This document shows, piece after piece, positions 36,806 to 44,318 of a stretch of DNA of 64,000 nucleotides (position 1 is the first letter of the stretch; the number at the start of each line of letters is the position of its first letter). Position numbers and translations under genes: made by a program. This stretch comes from Gillisella taibaishanensis (GTDB lineage Bacteria > Pseudomonadota > Alphaproteobacteria > Rhizobiales > Rhizobiaceae): contig NZ_MKIN01000014.1 in NCBI RefSeq assembly GCF_001938985.1, positions 1-64,000 on the forward strand. The letters are read 5' to 3'. The notes below the pieces were generated by a model. It made no database searches and was not told the origin of the DNA. It worked only from the letters and a program-made list of their open reading frames with translations.

Positions 36806-38680
36806 CTATTTTGCCAAGAGACCCAGCTTTTCAAGGTCGCGTTTCCGGTAGAATCGGGCGTTACGGGCAGTGGGTTCATAAACTGGCTCGATGCCCAATT
36901 TCGACAATTCCATCCGGAGTGCGGCACCGAACCTTCCGGATTGCTGAGCATACTGAGTGAGCGAAATATGCTTGTCGATAAAATCCTGGACGGACTGCGC
37001 GACAAAGTATTTCTGAGTCCGACGAATCGATGGGTTGAAGCCGTCGATCACTTCAAGCCGGTTCAGGCGAAGAAGCTCCGCGACAGTAGATGTTGTAGTC
37101 GATAGCCGGTTTTTGACCTGCTCAGCATTCAGGAGCTTTGGGTCCGGGTCGAGAGGATCAAAAAGCGGGATGTCGTGTTCCTCCGCTGCGTGCTTTCGAT
37201 TGCGAACTAGGATAGCTTTAATCTCCGAGACATCAACGCCAAGTCCCGAGATCAACCCGGTGTCGTCAAGTCGGCGAAGGCTTCCAAGCTTGCCATCAAT
37301 TGCAAGTTCAACGAATTGAAGCGTTGTGCAGAACGTAGTCTGCACAACGGTTGCAAATTTGCACAGCCGCAGGTGTTCGGCTTCGTTGGCGCTGGTGGCC
37401 TGCAATTTCAGTGCGAACTTTTCGAAATCCGACCGGCGAACGCGTGAAAAGACGCGGACGCCGTCTTCGGAATCTCCGGCGCGGGGCAGGAGGTCGGCTT
37501 CGAAGATGGCGCGCATCTGATTGACGTGTATGCCCAAAACGCCTGCCACCTCTGTTGACGTCATCGTGTCGAGAGCATCGGCCAAAACTTCATGACCCTT
37601 CTGCGCATCGAAATAGAGTCGACCAGCACTACGCTTCGATTGCTCCAACAGGCCCGCCTTCATCAGCAGCTTGCAAACGCGCTCTTCATCCATCGCAAAT
37701 TCAATGCTGGCAGAGCGGATCGAATGAAGCCTGCGTTGCCGTGTAGGAAGAACGAACAGGTCATCCTTCCCAATGGGCAGGTATCTCTCTGCGATCTCTT
37801 GGAAAAGGTTCACAACCTTCTCGAATTCCCCTTTTTTCCGATTTCGGCGCAACCATGGGCGCAACTCGCCAAAGAATGCTCCCATTTCTCGCGAAAGCGG
37901 CCTTTCCGAAGAGGCCGCTTTCGCGATAACCGTTTCAATGCGATCCGCACCTGCAGCGGCGATGTCGAATCCCTTCTCGACTAAATCAATGGCTGTGTCG
38001 GCCACTGCATCTTGGTCGTTTTTCTCGTGCGCGTGTGCGAAACCTCCAAAATAGCGGCACAGGTCATGCGCAACATAGCCGTCGAATCCGTCCAAAAAGG
38101 CATTGGTAGGTTTGCTCGCGATACGGTCGCCAATGTAAATATCCATCCTCCTCGAACCAACTGGTGCCATCGTCGCCTCATGTTCGATGGTGGTAAGGTT
38201 GGTAGCCACAAACCTTGAAAAATCGCCCAGGCTCCGTGTGACCGCCGGTTTCTCCATGATCTTGCAGCCATGGTGCGCGCAAGTTTGGATTGCCCGCGTC
38301 ATCCAGTTGATCCGGACGTACGGGCGCGTGGCCGGTCGGCCGGTTCCCTCGCGCAAATCTGCCACAACGCATTTCGGGCAATAGCGATGATGAGGCCCCG
38401 TCCGCATCTCCTTGTTCATCAGGACTGATCCGAGCCTCCAGTTGCTACCGCCGCCTGCACTCTTGAGGTCGTTTCCCGACAGCGAGGAAACGTCGACGCC
38501 TGACCACTTCGAAAGCAGTTCGACAGCCTTAAGATTACCCGCCTCGAACGCTGCGGCGTTGACTGCGTTCAGCGACAGGAAGTCCTGCATGGAGCGATAG
38601 CCATTGGCGAGTGCCAGACGGGATACCAAGCTCAGGCGGGTTTCGTCAGCATGGTAGTTCAAGGTAACGCGAAGGGTCAT
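36806..38680 (-). CDS. tniQ: TniQ/TnsD family target-site protein
   Basis: Target-selection protein of Tn7-like transposons. 624 residues, long like TnsD rather than the short TniQ forms. The N-terminal TniQ domain has zinc ligands in RYCPKC (C101, C104) and TCAHHG (C134, H137). The C-terminal 400 residues contain helix-turn-helix-like stretches (TEVAGVLGIHVNQMRAIFEADLL; KNRLSTTTSTVAELLRLNRLEVI in parts), suggesting sequence-specific DNA binding, as in TnsD. Its start overlaps tnsC by ATGA. The coding sequence contains unusually strong palindromes (see 37322-37363 and 37889-37926). Its target site is unknown. Confidence 0.9.
   Translation of the reverse strand: MTLRVTLNYHADETRLSLVSRLALANGYRSMQDFLSLNAVNAAAFEAGNLKAVELLSKWSGVDVSSLSGNDLKSAGGGSNWRLGSVLMNKEMRTGPHHRYCPKCVVADLREGTGRPATRPYVRINWMTRAIQTCAHHGCKIMEKPAVTRSLGDFSRFVATNLTTIEHEATMAPVGSRRMDIYIGDRIASKPTNAFLDGFDGYVAHDLCRYFGGFAHAHEKNDQDAVADTAIDLVEKGFDIAAAGADRIETVIAKAASSERPLSREMGAFFGELRPWLRRNRKKGEFEKVVNLFQEIAERYLPIGKDDLFVLPTRQRRLHSIRSASIEFAMDEERVCKLLMKAGLLEQSKRSAGRLYFDAQKGHEVLADALDTMTSTEVAGVLGIHVNQMRAIFEADLLPRAGDSEDGVRVFSRVRRSDFEKFALKLQATSANEAEHLRLCKFATVVQTTFCTTLQFVELAIDGKLGSLRRLDDTGLISGLGVDVSEIKAILVRNRKHAAEEHDIPLFDPLDPDPKLLNAEQVKNRLSTTTSTVAELLRLNRLEVIDGFNPSIRRTQKYFVAQSVQDFIDKHISLTQYAQQSGRFGAALRMELSKLGIEPVYEPTARNARFYRKRDLEKLGLLAK
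37322..37363. repeat. Palindrome cluster inside tniQ
   Basis: Arms CGTTGTGCAGA (37322-37332) and TCTGCACAACG (37339-37349) form a perfect 11-bp inverted repeat with a 6-nt loop. They are followed at once by the 12-bp palindrome TGCAAATTTGCA (37352-37363). Both lie within coding sequence. Confidence 0.7.
37889..37926. repeat. 15-bp perfect inverted repeat inside tniQ
   Basis: Arms TCGCGAAAGCGGCCT (37889-37903) and AGGCCGCTTTCGCGA (37912-37926) with an 8-nt loop. No T-run follows on either strand, so it is not an ordinary terminator. It lies in the middle of the TniQ reading frame. Confidence 0.75.
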
Positions 38681-39672
38681 TTCGATGCCTTTTTTCTGGA
38701 GCGCTTGGGTTCTACCTGCTTGGGAACGAGATCGATGAGAGCGTTGCTGCGATCAAGATCGACCCAAGCCTTCGCCGTAATGATGTTTTCAGAAGGCAGG
38801 CTGCCGGAGGTGCGGCCGTAAACGAATTCAAAGTCCTTAGCCGTAACCGCCGCATGACCTTTGGATAGGGCCTTGAAGCAAGCTGCACGCGCCATTTCAA
38901 TCAGGGTACCGATGCCGCCACCCGTCGCTTTCACAAGCCGCCCAAGAAAGTCCTCAGTCGTCAGAGCCTTGTCGACTTTCAGGCCGCAGTTGGCAGCGAT
39001 GTCGGCAAGAATTTCTTGAACACGCTTGTTGTCAGCCGGGGCCGACAGCGTATCAAAACGCATAACATTCGACCGGTTGGGCATTTGCTGGTCACCGGTG
39101 AACAGGTCCGACAAATCTTCGACCCCGCTCAGGATCAGGTGAAGGGGCCAATTTTCGATCACCAAGAAACTCTTGAAGCGATCCTTAAGGCCCATAACCG
39201 CGTGGGAGGAGCCGCCTTTCTTCAGGTGCTGCGCCTCGTCGAGGTGGAGGAGGATGGTTCCAGAGGCGCGGAGCTGGTTCTTCAGCTCGTCGTAAAGGAC
39301 AGTTTCATTCGAACGGTAGCTGCCATCAGCACCGAGCATGCGAAGGATGCGGATTGCCAGGTCTTTAGGGGTATTCGTGTACTCGACCTCGATGCTCAGC
39401 ATCGGGATGATCGTCTCGTTGTGCTCGTTCCGGTAAGGTTTAAACTCGTCGAAGCTATCCAGCACGTGCTTGAGTGCTGTTGATTTTCCGGTGCCGGACT
39501 CGCCGATGATCGCCAGGGTGCGGCGGCGGCTGCCGCCTCCTGCCAGGCAATCCTGTGCGTGTTCCCAGAACTCTTCGATTCGAACACGGAGATGTTTGGT
39601 CAGCGGGGTAGAGACGATACGGCTGCTCTCGCGGACACGGAGCGCGCGAAGTTCCTCAACCTTATTGATCAT
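38677..39672 (-). CDS. tnsC: TnsC/TniB-type AAA+ transposition regulator
   Basis: ATP-dependent matchmaker between target-site protein and transposase. 331 residues. Walker A GESGTGKST at 57-65, Walker B with DEAQH at 145-149 (the usual TniB/TnsC form), and a sensor-type segment LHLILSGVEDLSDL. The basic tail EPKRSRKKASK is typical. It starts two bases past tnsB and overlaps tniQ by ATGA. Confidence 0.93.
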   Translation of the reverse strand: MINKVEELRALRVRESSRIVSTPLTKHLRVRIEEFWEHAQDCLAGGGSRRRTLAIIGESGTGKSTALKHVLDSFDEFKPYRNEHNETIIPMLSIEVEYTNTPKDLAIRILRMLGADGSYRSNETVLYDELKNQLRASGTILLHLDEAQHLKKGGSSHAVMGLKDRFKSFLVIENWPLHLILSGVEDLSDLFTGDQQMPNRSNVMRFDTLSAPADNKRVQEILADIAANCGLKVDKALTTEDFLGRLVKATGGGIGTLIEMARAACFKALSKGHAAVTAKDFEFVYGRTSGSLPSENIITAKAWVDLDRSNALIDLVPKQVEPKRSRKKASK

Positions 39673-39674
39673 GA

Positions 39675-41903
39675 TCAGTATTCCTCGTCGTATTTCGAAA
39701 AATTGGAAATGACTTCTTCGGTTTCGGAATCCTCGTCATCCTCTGCCTCACCAGCTTCCTGGGCGGCCTGTTCCATCTTGTCCTTGCTGAACAGTTCCGG
39801 TTTGTTGGTGACAACGCCGAGATGCAGCGGGTCATCTGGGAGCGGGCCTTCCTGGAGCAACGGCGGCAAATCTTCCGACGCCACGACATTCCACGCGCCG
39901 AACACCTCGGTCTCCCATTTCAGGAAATCGGCTTCAGTCGGGATGCGGGGCGAAAGGCCAGCACGCAGGGTCGCTGCTTCACCGATTTTACGAAGGCGGT
40001 TGATGGCCTCATACATGACCTTCAGGCCCTGTTCCGCAGCGGTCGCATAGTGGGAACGAAGTTCATTGCGGGCGGCGACCCATTCCGCCAGGGTTACGGT
40101 GTCATCGAGACCAACGGTATTGCGTGCTACGAACCACCCTTTGTCGGACTTAAACGCCACCTGTGCTACGCCTTCCGGGTCGAACTTGATCCAGACGTCG
40201 ATTTCCCCGTATTTGGTGCGCATGCGTTGAAGTTCGGGATCGTCATAAGTGATGCCCATGAACGTGACGCCATAAGGAGTGACGCGGCGTTTGACCTTGT
40301 GGCCGAAAATCTGCAGCATTTCAGCCGAACCTGGCGGGTAGTCGATCTCATATTCCTGGCAGGCTTGGACCCACGCATTGTGGGGAGTGTTTCCTCCAAG
40401 GCCTTCGTGCGGCTTGTTGTGGTAGATGTCGCAGATCGCGAAGATGAAAATCTTGATCAGTTCCTCGACCAGCAGACTGGCGTGCCTCTGCGGATCATAA
40501 TCACCCTTGGCAACGACGTTGTGGAAGGTGCGGCCATCGAAATACGGGGTGATAAGCAGCCCGATGGAATGAAACACCTTCTCGATGAAAGGACGGCAGG
40601 TTGGCTGGCCTGCAGGCGGGCGGGTTGCTTCGATACGAGCGAGGCGAAGGACGTCCTGGGTCTTCTTGGCGATAAACTCCGAGCCGTTGTCATGGGTGAT
40701 GAACCACGGGCGGATTTTTCCGATCCAGGGCGTTTGCGCATCCACATGCGTCGACAGGTGACGTTTATCGGTCATGATCATGCGGATCGTGGCGACAGCC
40801 GATGCACCGTTCGGAACAAGGCTTGCCTTGAAGGCCAGGATATAACGAGTGGCCACGTCGATGGCGGCACCGAAGTAGATGCGCTGACGCGGGATTTTAT
40901 CCTGAATGTCCTCCGGCAGGATCGCCCAGATTCCGGTCTCCACCAGCAGGGACACGAGATCGACATTGACGAAGTCCATCTCGATGCGCTGGCCGGGGGC
41001 AAGCACGGTAAAGCTGCGGCGGATCGCCATGAACTTACGGATGGCGAATTTTTCACCCAGGCGGCTTGCTACGACGTGGAACGCATCGAAATTGGCGATC
41101 ATCGCCTCGAATTTTTTGCGCGAGACTTTTTCGACCTGGCGGTGCACCGCGACGGTTTTGTTATGCTGCTGGAGGGCGGCCAGATAATTGCGGTAGGTGT
41201 GGGCCTTGGTGGGACGGCTGCGGTCCAGATAGCCCATCGCTTCTTTATGCGCGAAGGCAATCGAGGCTGGTTTGAATGAAAACAGCTTTGGCCCGGGACC
41301 GTGATGGCGAGGCAGAAGTGCCATCACATCCATGTCGCAGCCGTAATACATGTCGTGCCAACGTTTGAAGGTTTTGGCGGTCGGACGTTTAAAGACGATG
41401 ATTTCCTCCGCCTGATCGGCGCGGCCTTTCTCTTCTTCTTCATCCAGATCGATGAGGTCACCAATGACGTCTTTCCGCCATTTGCGCAGAAACGGCTTCA
41501 GTGCATTCTCGGAAAACGGCAGGCGTTTACGCTTAAGCTCGCACTCGTCCGCATACTTTTGCAGCATCTTCTCGCGCCAAAGCGCGATAGTCTGGAGATG
41601 CGGCTTGTCGTCGAAGTCGCTCCATTTCTGGTCGCCGAAGGCTGCGCGAAGCGCCTGCTGAGCGACGCCATTATGGCCGTATTTGATTTCGGCCTGATTG
41701 GAATCGAGTGCCTTGTAGATTTCTGAGTGAGTAAGGAAAATCTTGCGCTCGGAATCGTTCTCGGCCTGCATCATGTAACCGAGGTCATCGCGCATAAGCG
41801 GGATGAAGTTTTCTTTGCGCTTTTTATCTTCGTAAAGGTCCTTGCGGTCCATGCCGATCATGGAATGGATGAAGCGGCGTGCGGGTACAGGGCGAAAATC
41901 CAC
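39675..41903 (-). CDS. tnsB: TnsB-type DDE transposase
   Basis: Catalytic transposase that cuts and joins the 3' ends. 742 residues. An N-terminal DNA-binding region is followed by an RNase H-like integrase core with the three acidic residues: first Asp in IEMDFVNVD (about residue 310), second in FITHDNGSEFI (about 413), and the Glu in RPFIEKVFHSIG (about 443). The C-terminal Mu-type beta barrel has VTPYGVTFMGITYDDPEL. An acidic tail EDDEDSETEEVI may contact TnsC. All catalytic residues are present. Confidence 0.94.
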   Translation of the reverse strand: MDFRPVPARRFIHSMIGMDRKDLYEDKKRKENFIPLMRDDLGYMMQAENDSERKIFLTHSEIYKALDSNQAEIKYGHNGVAQQALRAAFGDQKWSDFDDKPHLQTIALWREKMLQKYADECELKRKRLPFSENALKPFLRKWRKDVIGDLIDLDEEEEKGRADQAEEIIVFKRPTAKTFKRWHDMYYGCDMDVMALLPRHHGPGPKLFSFKPASIAFAHKEAMGYLDRSRPTKAHTYRNYLAALQQHNKTVAVHRQVEKVSRKKFEAMIANFDAFHVVASRLGEKFAIRKFMAIRRSFTVLAPGQRIEMDFVNVDLVSLLVETGIWAILPEDIQDKIPRQRIYFGAAIDVATRYILAFKASLVPNGASAVATIRMIMTDKRHLSTHVDAQTPWIGKIRPWFITHDNGSEFIAKKTQDVLRLARIEATRPPAGQPTCRPFIEKVFHSIGLLITPYFDGRTFHNVVAKGDYDPQRHASLLVEELIKIFIFAICDIYHNKPHEGLGGNTPHNAWVQACQEYEIDYPPGSAEMLQIFGHKVKRRVTPYGVTFMGITYDDPELQRMRTKYGEIDVWIKFDPEGVAQVAFKSDKGWFVARNTVGLDDTVTLAEWVAARNELRSHYATAAEQGLKVMYEAINRLRKIGEAATLRAGLSPRIPTEADFLKWETEVFGAWNVVASEDLPPLLQEGPLPDDPLHLGVVTNKPELFSKDKMEQAAQEAGEAEDDEDSETEEVISNFSKYDEEY

Positions 41904-41945
41904 GGGATGTCCTTTCGTTGAATATACGGTGATGAAGGGGTAGGT

Positions 41946-42782
41946 TCAGGCAGCGCGCAGCCAGGCGAGTTCATCGATCAGGCCGGGATTGACCGGTTCG
42001 ATGAGGCCAAGGTCGAGGAGACGCCAGATGGCGGTACGGCGTTTAGCGCGAGGCCAGCAGTTCAGGAGCAACTGACCAAAACGGAAAGTACCGGGCAGTT
42101 GTTGAACGATGTCATAGAGAGCGGCGCATTCAGCCTGGTCGTGATGAGCACGAGACGAGAGCAGGAAATAAGCGTTTTCGAATGCTTCCTGAGTTGCCTG
42201 CGCGTTGGTAACGAGAACCACAGCGTCGGCCACTCCGACCGTGCGCTTGCCTCCCTTGGCGATCCCGGTAATCCCGTTGTTACAGATGCGCTCGATCAGA
42301 TCGAGCATCTCCTCGCGCTTGCGTTCGTACTTCACGACGATTGCGACACGGGTGCCGTCGGCAAGCTCGATGAAGTAGTCGCAGGTGTGATGATGGGCGA
42401 CGCCATCTTCATCGACCCATTCGACCTTCGGGTATTGTGAGATCAGCCGGGCAAGGCCGCGATAGGTTTGGAGAACGACACTGACACGATGTTCAAGGCC
42501 GCTTTCGTGGTAGATGACGGTGTCACGATAGAAAGTGTGACCCCGGGTCGTCTTCGCCTGTTTGAGCGCAGGAGTGCGCAGGGCGAGGCCATGATCAGGC
42601 TCGTGCCAGGCGGAGCGAGGTTTGGCTGCCATCGAGCCGCTGGTTACTGCAAGGTAGCTGATAGAAGCAGCCGGTAGCGGCGATTGATCGACACTGGAGA
42701 CCGATCCGTTCGGGAAGGAAAGTTCACGCAGTCCCGCGCGTTTCAGGTAAAGATGCTTGGCGATCTTATGGGTATGACGCAC
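41946..42782 (-). CDS. tnsA: TnsA-type heteromeric transposase endonuclease
   Basis: Cuts the 5' ends of the transposon so that it can move by cut-and-paste. 278 residues from a GTG at 42782, which has a GAGGAG ribosome site seven bases upstream; a TTG five codons earlier is less likely. Core motifs in TnsA order: the Glu of ESGLEH (about residue 97), the Asp of HTCDYFIE (about 135), and the Lys of AIVVKYER (about 151). These fit the PD-(D/E)XK fold, though VVK lacks the usual acidic or Gln residue before Lys. The C-terminal part has a winged-helix-like segment (FRFGQLLLNCW). Its presence implies excision from the donor rather than cointegrate formation. Confidence 0.85.
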   Translation of the reverse strand: MRHTHKIAKHLYLKRAGLRELSFPNGSVSSVDQSPLPAASISYLAVTSGSMAAKPRSAWHEPDHGLALRTPALKQAKTTRGHTFYRDTVIYHESGLEHRVSVVLQTYRGLARLISQYPKVEWVDEDGVAHHHTCDYFIELADGTRVAIVVKYERKREEMLDLIERICNNGITGIAKGGKRTVGVADAVVLVTNAQATQEAFENAYFLLSSRAHHDQAECAALYDIVQQLPGTFRFGQLLLNCWPRAKRRTAIWRLLDLGLIEPVNPGLIDELAWLRAA

Positions 42783-42876
42783 GTCCGTGCTCCTCAATTC
42801 GGCAAGGCTCCGCCCTTGGCTGAATAGCCAAAGGATGCTGCCTGATGTTTTGGGGTAGGTTGCGTGGCCGCAGGCC

Positions 42877-43080
42877 CTAGGAACGGTCGAACGTTTTCAG
42901 GCGTTCGCCGACTGACGAGAAGAAGCAGTCCTTGACGTCATAAGAGCCGAGGCACTCGACGGTCGAGAAATCGTCAGCCGGATGGTATCCGAACCAGTGG
43001 GGCTTGGCGTTGCGCTTACGACGCTTGGGACGCGCGTGTTCGTTCCGTGTCGCCACGGTTTTCATTCCAGGTTTTGCCAT
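42877..43080 (-). CDS. Small basic protein upstream of tnsA, uncertain
   Basis: 67 residues. The N-terminal third is very basic (RPKRRKRNAK); the rest reads like a compact domain (HWFGYHPADDFSTVECLGSYDVKDCFF). No family recognised and only a weak ribosome site. It is on the same strand as the tns genes, about 95 bases ahead of tnsA, with a small hairpin (TTGGCT/AGCCAA, near 42818-42833) between them. It could be a DNA-binding accessory of the transposon or a chance frame. Confidence 0.35.
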   Translation of the reverse strand: MAKPGMKTVATRNEHARPKRRKRNAKPHWFGYHPADDFSTVECLGSYDVKDCFFSSVGERLKTFDRS

Positions 43081-43608
43081 TGATCTGATTTCGCTTTAAC
43101 TGCTAAAATCTGTTCGACGTCATGTCGATGATTGAAGCTGCCAAGCCGCTGTATGGCGGCCAATGAGCGGATAATCCGATATCTTTGCGGCCATGGCAGC
43201 AGTCGAAATCAACTGAGACAAGACTCATTTCGGTTGCAAAAACAACCTGAGGGCGTGGCGGATCAAAGCCAGGCGACGTGTCGCAAGGCCTCCATTGCAG
43301 ACCCATGGTCTTGTGTTGAGAGACAGGCGGACCTGGAATGCGCGTGCGCGCCAGCAGTCGTTAAGGCAGTTAGCCTGCGAACCCGTAGCGAGCGCTTGGC
43401 GCTTGATGGGATATTCGGAAGAACGACATACTCTTCTCCAAAGGACGTGGCGAAACGAATGCCATTGCCAGACAGCCGAGTCCAGTCACGGTCGTTAAGA
43501 TTTTATTAAACTTTGAAGTATGGTTAACGTGATCGCTCCAGGCTGATACATTGTCCCATGCAGCCTCGTGCCGAACAAATAGGGTAACCGTACTGGAGAA
43601 CCCTACAA
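43081..43608. other. 528-base region without a credible gene
   Basis: Between the small gene at 42877 and the unknown at 43609. Its last 110 bases are AT-rich and probably contain the promoter for the 43609 gene. The position, just ahead of tnsA, is where a Tn7-type right end would be expected. I looked for repeated about 20-bp sites and found none I would defend. Confidence 0.5.
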
Positions 43609-44277
43609 ATGGAATTTGTGAAGCTAAAAAGACTTGGTGAGGTGCAGGAAAAGCTGAAGACCGTTCTGAGCGAACTTGGCCTGAAACCGCGCTATGACAG
43701 AAACTGGGGACGAGATATCTGCTTTCAAAATGAAGACGGCAGCCTGCATCACACAGTGACCATACGTGTCACGGATGCGTTCTTCGAAGATTCCCCCAAT
43801 CCCTGGAAGGGAACATGTCTGTCGATTGCGGATGTCGGAGAAGAGCCGCTGGGCTATGGCGACTGGAAGTTCGTCGAGTGGGGCTGTTCCTCCGATACCC
43901 CGAAATTTCGCGGCGACACCGATGAGGTATTCACCCAGATCGCCACATACCTAAAAGAGTATCCGGTTCTACGCATTCGCAATTCGCATCCCGACCTGAT
44001 CGACAATACTGACTTCGTAAAGCTCCTGCGCGCCATTGAGCCAACAATTCAGGACAAGACAGATAGTCCGATAACTGTGAACAGGACCGATGGTGTCCTT
44101 TCAATCAACTTTGACACTGGGGATGACAAGTGGCGAGTTGATGTCGCCAATTTCAAAGCGAAGCTCATCGTCAATGACGAAGAAGTCGATAAGGTCGGCG
44201 GTTTCCACGTCGACGAAGCTAAGGAAATGGTTTGGAAGGAATTGGGCAAGCGCAAGGTCCCAGACCTCGGCTTCTGA
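43609..44277 (+). CDS. Protein of unknown function
   Basis: 222 residues, acidic, soluble, no signal peptide. I recognise no family. Its two halves look different: a beta-rich N-terminal part (ICFQNEDGSLHHTVTIRVTDAFF) and a C-terminal part with strand repeats (ITVNRTDGVLSINFDTGDDKW; VANFKAKLIVNDEEVDKVGGF). A GGAG ribosome site precedes the ATG. It is convergent with the methyltransferase-like gene; a shared palindromic terminator lies between them. Confidence 0.75.
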   Translation: MEFVKLKRLGEVQEKLKTVLSELGLKPRYDRNWGRDICFQNEDGSLHHTVTIRVTDAFFEDSPNPWKGTCLSIADVGEEPLGYGDWKFVEWGCSSDTPKFRGDTDEVFTQIATYLKEYPVLRIRNSHPDLIDNTDFVKLLRAIEPTIQDKTDSPITVNRTDGVLSINFDTGDDKWRVDVANFKAKLIVNDEEVDKVGGFHVDEAKEMVWKELGKRKVPDLGF

Positions 44278-44292
44278 CAACTCCTACGGCAA

Positions 44293-44318
44293 TCCCTGAC
44301 CCGTGCACGGGTCAGGGA
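44293..44318. terminator. Bidirectional palindromic terminator
   Basis: A 26-base perfect palindrome with 13-base arms (TCCCTGACCCGTG and its complement). It covers the end of the methyltransferase-like gene, including its stop codon at 44312-44314, and follows the 43609 gene by 16 bases. On the plus strand it is followed by a pyrimidine-rich stretch. Likely terminates both convergent genes, though without a strong T-run. Confidence 0.65.

Larger units (their letters stand above)
36749..42782 (-). mobile_element. Tn7-like transposition module (tnsA-tnsB-tnsC-tniQ)
   Basis: Four contiguous minus-strand genes encode a TnsA-type endonuclease, a DDE transposase, an AAA+ regulator and a TniQ target-selection protein, ending in a terminator. 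This is the full heteromeric Tn7-like core. The element ends were not found: no convincing set of TnsB-binding repeats or TGT...ACA termini could be paired by eye. The left boundary should fall in 36604-36748, since the racemase-like gene to the left looks chromosomal. The right boundary may lie just right of tnsA (42.8-43.6 kb) or beyond the defence genes. Confidence 0.85.

Noticed and set aside
39822..41279. 485-codon plus-strand frame opposite tnsB
   Set aside because: Antisense shadow of the transposase, which has complete DDE motifs on the minus strand.
43490..43545. AT-rich stretch with TTAAGATTTTATTAAAC as transposon end or origin
   Set aside because: More simply explained as the promoter of the 43609 gene; no repeats support an end or iterons.
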